Shown: one piece after another, positions 48,072 to 58,413 of the stretch
How the letters are laid out: every line of letters starts with the position of its first letter
Position numbering within the stretch: the first letter of the stretch is position 1
NCBI GenBank assembly: GCA_965112735.1
Contig: OZ218963.1
Location: 2,232,001 to 2,296,000, forward strand
Length of the DNA: 64,000 bases
Direction of reading: 5' to 3'
Source: Phaeosaccion multiseriatum
Lineage: Eukaryota; Ochrophyta, other classes
Position numbers and translations under genes: made by a program
The notes under the pieces: generated by a model
Databases searched by the model: none
What the model was told of the DNA's origin: nothing
What the model saw: only the letters and a program-made list of their open reading frames with translations

Positions 48072-51000
48072 ATGAGGGATCCCATGCGGTGGACGGCTTT
48101 TGCGTTGGTGGGATTGGTCACGACGGAGGCATTCACGTGCACGGCCCCGGGAGTGCTGAAATGTCCGCACAGCTGCAGCAACAGAGATTCGCTATCATCG
48201 TCAGCATCAAAAGCAGCAGGAGCTGCAGCAGCCGGCGCCGCTGTCAGAGGTGCAGAGCGGCCGTCGTCAGCACGGCCATTACAAGCAAGAGGAGTGTCAG
48301 CACAGGGCGGAGGAGGAAGAGAAGGGGGCGTGTCGTGGGGAGGGCGCTCGGCATGGGGGGGCGTGTCGCCTTTTGCTGCCCGTCAACAGCCGGGGCGGGC
48401 TTTGCTGACTCTGTCAGAGTCAAATGATGATGATGATGATGCCGGTGATAGGGATTCCACGGCGCCTAGACCCATTCAAGAGTTTGCGGCCGCCACGGAG
48501 GCGGAATTAGACACTCTTCTGGTGCCCGAGGGATTCAGCCTCGAAGACTACATTGAGCTGCGTGTGTTGGCAAGGGAAGTGGGTTTACGGTGGGACTTAC
48601 CCGAAAATGCACAAGCATACAATGACTGCGCGAAGGAGAAGCTGGAGCGGGTCAACGAGCAGAGGCTGAAGGCAGGGGACAATTTCTTCCGGAAGGCAGA
48701 GGAGCAAGAGGCGTACCGCAGGGAGATGGAAGAGCAGCAGGACTTGACGGTGGACGAGATCAGAAAGTATGAGGACATTTACCGGGATCAGTTGAGAAAG
48801 GCGCTCGTATCGAGTGGACCGAAGCTCATCACGTTTGAAGTAACAGGTGAGTGCGTGTTTTGGGGGGTGCTTTATGGCTTGCTTCATGACCTCCAGTCTG
48901 CTACAAGAGGTGGAGCAAAAGCAGGGCGCGCCTTCACAGCAGGTCTCGTTTCACATGCGTGCTTCGCATAGGGCCGTGTAGCTGCCTCGCGGGGCCGGCA
49001 AGCACGGCAGATCCGATTCGATTCTTCTCACCTCTGGACGCAGCTGACAGTCTACTCCACTCCGATATGCCTGTCTCGCCCTTGTTTCCCGTCCCTTCCT
49101 CCCCCGACTTCCCCGAACCGACCGCCGATGTTGATGCCTCGCTTTGCATCATTTATATCAACGAAATAAAAAGGAGTTTTGCTTGACCACCTGGAGACAT
49201 ACGGCGAAGTGCTGCGTGAGTGTCTCCACCGATCTTTGCGCATGGCCATCCGCCTACCTGGGCCCGTCACCTTCGAGCGAGCATACTCCAAGTCTCTCAG
49301 TGCCATGTGAGTACGTCGCGGGTCGCAGTACTTCGTACCCGGGGAACGGAAATATGGGGGAGGGGGATCTGTTATCTCAGGATCCGTTTTGTGTCATGCT
49401 CTTCCACCTCTCTCTCTCGCTCTCCATCGCTTTCTCTCACCTCTGCGTGCTCCCCCCTTGAGTGCTCCATCCGAACCAACCACTGACATTTTATCTTATC
49501 ACTCCGTCCTCCACTCCTACCTGCCCTGTATGTGTGTATGTGTGTACGTATGTATGTATGTATGTACGTATGTATGTATGTATGTATGTATGTATGTATG
49601 TATGTATGTATGTATGTATGTATTTGTATGTGTATATGTGCAGGGAGCGGGAGTACCCTGACCAGGGTATTGAAGACGGTATTTCGTCCCCCGTGTGGTG
49701 GTTCAATGTGATTCAGGACACGTACGGAGAGCTGCTGGAGCAGTTCAGCTTTCCGGAAGAAACCCTCGAGGCCTCCTTAGACAATGCCTTTTACGACTTC
49801 TACTACTCGGCCACCGTACAAAAAGTAAGTTGAGGATATGACAGGGGCGGCCACGTGTCTGCAATACCTGACACAGCAGCCGGTGACGGGTCGGTCAGAT
49901 GGGGTGCTGTGCGCATGCGTATCGTATCAAAACGCCGCCTCTGGTGCTTCACGCTCTCACCATAGCACGTTGCTTTTCACTCTGCTTGACAAAGGGAACG
50001 AGTGTGTGAGCGGGATACCTACATGGGAGAGAATTCAGTTCGTTTGCATCCGTTCCTGTCCTTGTTCTCCCTCTCTTATTTGGATGTGCTTGCTGCATGA
50101 ATAACATCCAAAAAATTAAATTTCTCAGAACATGTGGATGAGAACACCTTACATCGTCAAGACCCTTTTGGAGTTCAAGAGATGGCGAGACAAGGATGGA
50201 GGGCCCATGCTTGGCGTCGTGACGGACTGGGATGGGCGGGTTCACACTTTGCTGGTGAGTGAGTGAGTGAGTGAGTGAGTGAGTGAGTGGGTGAGTCCAC
50301 GCAAATCGATCTCCTGGAAGCGCCATGCTTGCAGGCTGCGGTTTGTGTGTACACAGAAGGTGGTGGTGGATTGTGCCCGCAGTGGGTTGCTCATTGGTTG
50401 CGTGTTAAGAGGCAGGGTGCCCTGCTGGATATGCCCTGCACCCTGACCTCATGCATGCAAGTGTCGGTCGAGGAACATCTCCTTCCCGCAACAAGTCTTT
50501 TGCCCTCTGAGTAGGAGAATAGGACAAATGATTCGTCTTTTATCACTCCCTTGTGCTCCTCTTTGCTGTTCTGTTAAATGTCAAAACACCTCTCTCCCCT
50601 CTCCCTCCCCTCACCCTCCCATCAGTACAACTACGGCTTGGACCGATTCTTCGACTTTGTGATCAAGGCCCGAGACGTCAACGAGGCCAAGCCATCCCCG
50701 GGCATGTTTGAGCTGGTGCGTGTGGTTGCCCAAGCTCTGTGTCTTGAGGGTTTGAGGGTTGGGCCGCCTTGGTCTCAACCGAGTGTGTGTGTCCTGTGTG
50801 CGCGTTAGAACCCTTCGTCTGCTAAAAGTTCCAAATCTGTCGCTTCCCTTTGCTTCACTCCTTGCGCCATTCGGCAAAGATTTGCCACTCTCTTTTGGTG
50901 TGTGGAGGATGTTGTGTTCGATGCTTTTCCTTTTGTTGATTTCCCCCCTCTTTTCCCTTCCTTCGTGCCCCGTCCCCCCTCCCTCCATCCCTCCCTGCCT

Positions 51001-51717
51001 CCTCCTCTGCACATGTGTGTACATACATACGGCACAGGCTCTGAAGAAGGCTGGGTGCGAGCCCAGAGAAGCCATGCACGTGGGCAATAGCATGAAAGAC
51101 GTCAAGGCCGCCAGAGAGGCAGGCTTTGGGAAGATTTATGTGGTTGGGGAGCCTCCGTTCCCGGTACGTTGCGTCAAGTTTCGGTTCGGCACAGCTTGGG
51201 GGAGCGAGCGAGTCCGTCCACGTCCTGCTTACTCAGCCCAACCAAGAAGCCCTGCTGCTGCTGCTGCCGCTGCATTCGCTCCTTGCTCCATGCCGCGACA
51301 CACTTATGTGCGCCTTGCTGGGCTTGCAGAAGGAACGAACGATCTCAAAGCTCGGCTGTCGGGAGTGTGGGCGACTCTTCCCCTTCCCCATCGCATCGCC
51401 TCTTCCTTCTGCTTTGCCCCCCGGTACTGCTTACTAAGTTACGCTCTTTTTGTCTTGTAACTGTCGATCGTAACTCTCTTACGCGTTCTCCAGATGGGGA
51501 AGAGTCTTCCGTTCCAAGCTATCCCTTACGCTTCGGATCTGTGGCCCATTCTTCGTGGGTACAGAGTGGTAAGCACTTACTTCGCTTCTCGTCAATTTGT
51601 GTCCTCTCACATGCCTACTCATCTCCAAGCCCCCCCTACCCTGTCCTCTACATGCTCTCTTCTTGCGAGTGTGCGCCCACCCATCAAATTCTCTTCTCTT
51701 CCTTGGAACTTTGGAAC

Positions 51718-51761
<44 letters not shown>

Positions 51762-52251
51762 CCTTCACCCCAAGCCCCTCCTCCATCTCCCCGCGTCCAA
51801 CGAATTTGTCGCAACAACCAACAACACAACATCATCAACTCGCTGTGTTACTGTCATTGATCTCTCTTGTCTCTCCTGCCCCCGTCCCTGCACCCTCTTT
51901 TCCGCCTCCCCTCCCCCCCAGACGGACGACGCGGGTGGTTCCGTGGTGACCATGGGTGGGTACTGGTCGCTCTTCCCCGGCAACCTTCCCTTGCCAGACG
52001 TGGTTGAGGGCGCCGACGGAGAGATTGACTACTTTATGCAGCACGAGGAGGGAGGGGTGCGCCATAGCCTCAATAACCCGAGACGAATCCCGAACGAAGG
52101 CTTCATCTTTAGCTCAGGCTCGCCGCAGGCTCTGGCCGCGGAGGAGAGGCAGAGAGAGGAGGAGCGGCAGAGAAGAAAGGAAAAGCTTGCTCTGCAAAAG
52201 GAGCAGCTCTCGCTACAACAGGGGGGGGGTGATGGCGATGCAAGCTCATGA
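48072..52251 (+). CDS. HAD-superfamily-like protein, probably plastid-targeted, catalytic motifs degenerate
   Basis: Eight exons: 48072-48846, 49174-49306, 49644-49824, 50129-50254, 50626-50715, 51038-51163, 51494-51568, 51922-52251; 611 residues, all phases matching. The exon 2 acceptor (AAAAAG) is weak, chosen because it alone restores the frame. The N-terminus has a hydrophobic signal segment (MRWTAFALVGLVTTEAF) with an A-F junction followed by a Ser/Ala/Arg-rich transit-like region, as in stramenopile plastid leaders. A coiled, charged region precedes an HDHD3-like HAD core: motif I LITFEVTGG, motif II VVTDWDGR, motif III Lys in EAKPSPGMFE, motif IV HVGNSMKDVKAARE. The motif I nucleophile Asp is Glu, the second Asp is Thr, and a motif IV Asp is Asn, so phosphatase activity is doubtful. 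A Glu/Arg/Gln-rich helical tail ends the protein. ATG 48087 is an alternative start. Substrate unknown. Confidence 0.85.
49533..49626. repeat. GTAT tetranucleotide microsatellite in intron 2 of the HAD-like gene
   Basis: More than 20 TATG/GTAT units with a few TACG variants, lying 18 bases before the exon 3 acceptor. The reverse strand gives a meaningless open frame (THIHTYIHTY type). Confidence 0.9.
50252..50292. repeat. GTGA tandem repeat starting exactly at the exon 4 donor
   Basis: The donor GTGAGT after CTG (50254) is the first unit of about nine GTGA/GAGT repeats, so several consecutive sites could act as 5' splice sites. Confidence 0.8.
51719..51760. repeat. GT microsatellite in intron 7 of the HAD-like gene
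   Basis: About 20 GT units between exons 7 and 8. Confidence 0.9.
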
Positions 52252-52877
52252 CTTTCTTTTGGGACTACCATACGACTATAATTAAAATTGAGTTCCTTTC
52301 TTTTCGTTCCATCAAACACGTCTTTTCGTGTGGTGGTTGTGGTTTTGCTCAGTGCTTTGCTTGATGCTTCTCGCCTGACTCATGACTCAATCGCTCATAC
52401 ATCGTACACTTCAATTGCTTTGTGGTCGGTGTCGTGTCCTCTATTTTTGTTGTTGAAATATTTATGCAGCGCCGAGTCGCACACTGCGTTTACGCTCGTC
52501 GCCGATTCGCCCTCCTCCACAAACTACAAGTCCTCTCGGAAGCCTACACTTTTTTTACGTTTACGAGAGGAAGCCGAATGATGCCACCACACAACAAACA
52601 AACTCACCCACAGTAACCTCTGTTTCTCCCTCCGTGACTGTCCCTCCCCTTTTATCCTCCACTCTATGTTACCGTGATCAATTCTCTACATCACTGCGAG
52701 TGTTGGTCACGACCCCCCCCTCCCCTACTCCCTTTCCTATTTTATTTGGCTATTTGGACAACGCCAAAGGCGACTTGACAAGCCCACTCTGACCCTGTGG
52801 ATAGAGGCATGCGTGCCCTCACAGACCAGCTATCCTTAAAACTGAATCCAAGCCACACAAGAGCGCAACAAATGTCC
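52252..52877. other. Convergent 3' region, no gene seen
   Basis: This is the spacer between the ends of the HAD-like and bHLH genes. AT-rich patches at 52265-52330 and 52440-52465 fit 3' UTRs. No family-like ORF or RNA gene is visible. The bHLH 3' UTR probably occupies the right part. Confidence 0.5.
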
Positions 52878-53406
52878 TCACGCGCACGCAGCGTGTGTGA
52901 CCTTGTCTGTCTCGGGATCCCCGGCCAGGGCGGCTGACGCAAAGTGCGGAATGGGCAGCATTGGCACGGTCGATCCGGACGCCAAAGCGAAGCACTGGGC
53001 GCCTCCGGGCTTGCCCACCACATCCGAACCCTCCGCTCCCTCTCCTCCTGGAGCCACCTCCTTGTCGCTCGCGGCGGCTCGTGGCCAGCTGGCCTGCTGC
53101 TGCTGGGCAGCGCCGGCGGGGGCCTGAGGGTGCGGCATATACATGGGTACAATCACATACTGCTGCTGTTGTTGTTGTTGCTGCTGCTGCTGCTGCTGCG
53201 TACCGCCAGCCCCAGCGGGAATCGGCACAGAGAACACTTGGGGGTGCTGGCCGCGCGTCTGCTGTATCACCAACTGTTGCTGCTTCATGGCAGCCGCGGC
53301 GGCGGACAGCAGCGATGGCGAAGGCACAGGCAGAGACATTCCCGTGCCCCCCACGTGAGCGGAGACCCCAACACAACCAGCCATCTCGTCTACCGCTGCC
53401 AATGTG

Positions 53407-53459
<53 letters not shown>

Positions 53460-54764
53460 AGACGAAGCCGTCACCGCTGTCGCGAGCGCTCCAGCTCCTT
53501 CCATACCAGCGTCTCTGCATGTGTCTTCCATGTCTGGTGGCGGAGCGACTCCGGAGTCCCTGAGGATGGCCAGACGGCGCAACATGCGTATGGCTCTCCC
53601 TAAGGTCTCCACTCGCGTCGTGTTGGGCGGAGAGGCAGCAGCAGCAGCCACCGACGCCACTCCACCAGACGCCTTTTCTCCTTCTGCTGCTGACTTTGGT
53701 TCACCCTCCCCCACCCCCATTGTGGCTTCCAACCCGTCCAGAACCTTCTGCAGCTCCTCGAACTTATCATTCAGTTCGATTCGCCGCTTCTTCTCGCGTG
53801 TTTTCTTCCTGTTCAGTCTGTCTGCCGGCGTGTCTGATCGCTCCGTCGCTCCTGTCTCCGCCTCTGCCATCAGCGACACCACCTGTTGCGTCGCTGCCGC
53901 CGCCGCTGCTTTGCAATGCATATCCGTCAGGCCAGAGATACCGTGTTCACCTTGTGCATGCGGCAGTGCCGTCATCGTAGCAGGCAAACAAGCAGTGGGT
54001 GAGGATGATGTTGATGGTAATGGTGGGCACCACGTTGAAGGAGCTTCGCCCCCGTCCTCTGCTGCATTCGTGCTCACGTCGCTGCTGCTTTGACCGTCAG
54101 ATGTGACACTCTCACACAAGTCGCTGAACGAGCGCTTCTTCTTTTGCTGCTGCGACACGATGCCCTCTTCCCCCAAATCCCCACCAGCCGGAAGTGAGGC
54201 GGGCGGTAACTTCTCAAAGACCCCACCGCTTTGCCGTTGATGGAGCTCCAACAACGAGGCCCTGAAATTGACAGAACAGTGTGCGCATGTACACGAAAGG
54301 GTCCGGCAAAGGTGAAAAGGGAATAAGTGAGAGGCTATGGGGAGACAGGCCAGCATCCATAGGGGCCGTACTACACCAGCCTCCCACCACGTCCAAGCCA
54401 AGTCGAGTTCGTAAAAAAAATATGAGGGCTTAGGGGTAAGTGGGAGAGCAGGACCGCCACAGAAGTTACGGACTTACAAGTCAAACATGTCCTCCGAGCC
54501 GAGATGCTCATCCAGCCCTCCTTCCTCTCCTCCTAGAAGTAGTCCTTCCTCGAACTCATGCCCCTGCTGCCCTTGCGGCGCCTGTTGCTGCTGCTGCCCC
54601 TCGTGGTGCTGGTGCGTCTCCTCCTTAACGCCCCCTTCACTCTGCTTGAAAACTGAGGATGACGCCACTGTTCCTGAGCTCCTCATTTGCTGCTGTCGCT
54701 GCTCGTGAGTCGCCTCCTGCTCCTGCTCGTGGCGGGAAGGCATCTCCGTCCCCTCCTCTTCCAT
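52878..54764 (-). CDS. bHLH transcription factor with Gln-rich activation regions
   Basis: Two exons: 54764-54478 and 54261-52878; the donor GTAAGTC splits a Leu codon (phase 2), giving 556 residues. The N-terminal exon is acidic and Gln/His-rich. The basic region and helix 1 (TREKKRRIELNDKFEELQKV, about residue 244 on) keep the Glu and second Arg used to read CANNTG/CACGTG E-boxes. Helix 2 (RVETLGRAIRMLRRLAIL) follows an unusually long loop of about 40 residues rich in Ala/Gly/Glu. A poly-Gln run encoded by a CTG repeat on plus (53404-53458) and further Gln/Pro/Ala-rich sequence complete the C-terminus, as in many activation domains. It is predicted nuclear and to bind as a dimer. The first ATG in the frame after the E-box is 54764; upstream in-frame codons overlap the divergent gene and are taken as 5' UTR. 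Confidence 0.9.
53263..53276 (-). repeat. Copy 4 of 14-base motif (plus strand TGTATCACCAACTG)
   Basis: Located in exon 2 of the bHLH gene, encoding QLVIQ after a short Gln run, in the same frame as copies 1 and 2 in midasin. Confidence 0.8.
53404..53458. repeat. CTG/CAG repeat encoding poly-Gln in the bHLH protein
   Basis: An uninterrupted run of about 18 CTG units on the plus strand (CAG, Gln, on the coding strand). Confidence 0.9.
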
Positions 54765-54959
54765 ATTCTTCTCACGTGAGTGTTTCAATTGCGAGATCTC
54801 CAACCCCCCCCCCCCCGGGGAATGAGGGCCAACAAATTGGCATTTCGACTCGCCCGTTGGCCCGAGCAAGGGGCGAGCGACGGAGATAAAGAGAGCGAGA
54901 GAGGGGCTGGACGAGTGCTGGTCGTCTTGTCGTGGCTGGTGCTGTTGATCTGCCTCAAA
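54765..54959. promoter_or_regulatory. Divergent promoter with a palindromic E-box (TCACGTGA, 54772-54779)
   Basis: A 195-base spacer lies between the bHLH ATG (minus) and the EF-hand-like gene ATG (plus). An 8-base palindrome with a CACGTG core (54773-54778) lies 9 bases upstream of the bHLH ATG. CACGTG is the class of site read by bHLH proteins with the basic-region residues seen here, so autoregulation is possible. A C-run (54806-54817) and a purine-rich stretch (54880-54910) follow. Confidence 0.5.
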
Positions 54960-57900
54960 ATGAGCCACGAGAAGACCTTCTGCTTTGATCTGGGCACGGG
55001 ACAGCACACGATAACGATCCACAAATCCACCGTCAAGCGGCTGCTCTTCGTGGGCAAGAAGCTCTCCAAGAGAAGTCCAGAGGAAGTGCTTGTGCTGCTG
55101 CACACAGAGAGCAGGGCCGCAGACAGCATCCCCAGGAAGGTAAGGCGTGCTGGGAGAATGATCTTTGTTGTTATCAGCTCAATCACCCAAATACCTCCTT
55201 GAACAGGATACACCAATCACGGAGGAGGCATTTGGGAGGGCCGTCCGCCAACTCCTTCCTACCTCATGGCTATCCAGGGGGGACAAACTGGTGCGTGAGT
55301 CGTGCATCTTCCCCACACCTTCTTCTTCTCTCTCTTCCTCCTGCCTTCCTTTCTTCCTTCCACCTCCTTCCGTATCCTCTCCTTCTTTGCTTCCTCCTTC
55401 CTCCTACTCCCTCCTTACTTCTTTCCTCCACTCCTCATTCTTCCTCGCCAGCTCCTCTCCTCTGTACTCGTGGACATGTTCCAAGCATACACTATGGATG
55501 CCTCGGCCTCTCCGCTTGCTGAACTCATGTGTGGACTCTCCATCTTGTGCGCGGGGTCGAAGAGCGCCAAGCTAGCGGTATGTACTCATCATATGGGCGC
55601 GATACAGTACGAAAGACAGGGTCGCGATGCTTTTTGAGAGAGGGGGGAGAGCATAATCTGGGACACGAGCGCCTCCTGTAAATGCTCTGTTCCTCTTTTG
55701 TAGCGTTTTTTGCACCAACTGAAGTGTCACCCTACTCTCTTGTATGCTCTCCCCCTCCAGTTTGCCTTCGACATGTATGACACGTGGGGCCGAGGATTGA
55801 TCAACGCTCTGGAGCTGCAGGCACTCCTCCGCTCCTTCCTCGCCGTCCTGGTATCGTGGGGTAAGTACTCAAGTAGCTGTTGTAGGGTGTAGGGGGGATA
55901 CGCCTTCTTTCTTGCCTTGCTTGACCGGTACCGTCTCTTAAAGTCGGGGTTGGAGAAATGACTGAAAATGCACTCCACACAAGCAGCAGAGATACATGTC
56001 TTCCCTCCAAGAAAGGGTCAGCTGTTGGTGGGAGAGGGTTGGTTCGCTTCCGTGCCACAACGTACAACTCTAGCCCAGTAGGGGGTGGGTGCGACATGTA
56101 GTCTCACCGCCTCCCCGTGTCCTTTCTCGCCCCCTCCCTCCCCAACCCCCCCTTGTCTTCTCCTCTCCACCTCTCTCTCCACCTCTAGGTACGATCGAGG
56201 AAGTGGGGGAGGACGGAATGATGGGAGCTGTTCTGACCCCAGGACCCGAGCTTGATGTGCTGGTGGACGAGCTGTGCAGGATTGTCTCAGATCGTATCAT
56301 GGGTGAGTTGTTGGCTCGGCTTAGGAGAGAGGAGACGCTTGCATCCATTGGGTGGTGCTCCTCTGCTCCTCCCACACAAGAATCCACGCTGTTTCTCACC
56401 TGCCCCCCCCCCCAAAAACACCACATACACACACATCAGGCACTGACAAGGAGGTGACGTACGTGCAGATTGGGGACTGGTACAACAACGGGGGCTATGA
56501 CCTCATCCCATGGCTGGAGCTGCTGGATTTGAGGAAGTGGGAGCTGTCACTCAAGGAGAGAAGCCAGCGAACCACAGCCATGGAGGAACAGGCGGTGCGC
56601 GAGGTAAGTCTCTTTGATGGAATGCTCCCAGAGGACCACTATGGGGGAGGGAAGAGGGACGTATCGGCCGGCTCTCGTAGCCGCGCCTCCTCTTACAGCA
56701 GTGCTCACAGCACAGCGGGGGTCGATGGCAGCATTTACGAGGTAAGTGAAGGATGTTGTAGGGAGGGAGAGAGTCAGGCAGGTTGAAGGAGGGGGGGGGG
56801 GCAGCGATGCAGGGGAACGGTGTGGAAGGGACGTAATCTTATGTAATCATGGGCACAAGTCACGGGCAAAGGGGTTGGAAATGCAGCGGAGGTAGGTGTG
56901 CACTTCCCTTCCGCGTGGCCCGCAGGCTCCGTCTAGGCTACTCAACTCTCTGACGCGGAGCTAAACAGCATTGCCAATGGGATTCCGTGGTATTTGTTCC
57001 TCGATTCATCCGCCCCAAACAGGACCGCAACGGAAGGGAGGATGAGGAAGACTCAGATGAAAGGGAAAGCACCAGCAACTGCAGTAGCAGTACGAACGGC
57101 GACGAGTACAGGGACGGCGCAGTGGAGTTCACGCGTGGGGGAGCGGAGCTACAGACTATTCCGCTGTACGACAGAATGGGTGGTGGTGAAGACGAGGAGG
57201 GGAGTGAGGACGGCGAGGAAGAAGAAGGAGAGGAAGCAGACGATGATAGTACTGGAGGGGACGAGGTGGCGTTTCAATTCACCTTTGGTGGTGCTGTGCA
57301 TGAGCACGAGGAGGAAATTGGCGGGGTGTGGGGGGAGGAGGGGGGTGGCAGTGAAGCTCCGGGGGGCTTCCCTCTCTTGAGCATAACCCACGAGGACATT
57401 GCCAACGTCGTGAGCCTGGCCACTGCAACGGTAAGACAGGCCACACACTTGTTTTCCTTGTCGTGTATTCATTCCAAAAACCCAAATTAGACGCCTCCCT
57501 TGCCTCCCGCACCTTTCGCCCCATCTGGAGTATTTCCGTCCTTGCTCCTCCCCCCCCCTTCAACCCACGTGGCGTCCCCACCTCTCCCCACCTCGCCTTT
57601 CCAACCCGGAGCCCCATTCCTGCTTTCCTCTTGGTGCCCCTTACGTGTAGTGCATATAAAAGAAGGGGGATGGCGTTGACGCTCCCATCCTCCCGTTTTG
57701 CATCTCTGTTGTACAGGGCTTGGTGAATCTCACCCCTGAAGAGGTGGGGCAACGGATCATCAGTGCGAGTGAGTCCCCAGGAGGGCACTCCGGCATGCTG
57801 AGTAAAGGTGCCTTCGATTCACTCATACGGGACGTGATTCCGGCGCCCACGCTCAGCAGCAGACAGAAGCGGCTATTTTCGAGGCTACTCAACGGCGCAT

Positions 57901-58371
57901 TTTACGCTTTTGACAAGGACACGTCCAATCGAGTTGACCCCCTTGAGTTGGCGGCAGGCATGAGTCTCCTGTGTAAGGGAGGCAAGAGTACTAAGCTTGC
58001 GTACGCCTTTACGCTGCTATTGGAGGGTGGTAAGGGCCAACACCTCGACCACAGAGGCTTGTGGCGCCTGTTGAGGAGCATCCTGTCTATTCTCATGGGC
58101 TTGACCAGAACCAGGCTCGAACCTGACCAGCTCACCCAAGCTGTGGACGCCGCGGCCCTGTGGACAGGCGCACACATTTTCAGCAATGCCGAGCTGCACA
58201 AGCAGGACGTTATCAGCTTTGAGGAGCTTGCTGTTTGGTACACCGAGGGCGGTTACCAAGTGTGCTCGTGGCTTGAGCTACTAGATCTACGGAAGTGGCA
58301 ACCCTCGGAGGCGGGTGGGGAGGGGGGAGGAGGAAATGATGATGAGGAAGAGGAGGAGAAGGCGGAAGACG

Positions 58372-58413
<42 letters not shown>

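Noticed and set aside
48959-49186. An additional exon of the HAD-like gene (PCSCLAGPASTADP...)
   Set aside because: It can be joined at its 5' end but has no usable donor before its stop. Splicing 48846 directly to 49174 restores the frame and the HAD motif I context.
49491-49706. Minus-strand ORF of Tyr/Ile/His/Thr repeats
   Set aside because: It is a translation of the GTAT microsatellite.
54765-55103. N-terminal extension of the bHLH protein into the divergent gene
   Set aside because: The extended frame overlaps exon 1 of the EF-hand-like gene on the other strand and starts in sequence with no similarity to bHLH proteins; ATG 54764 is simpler.
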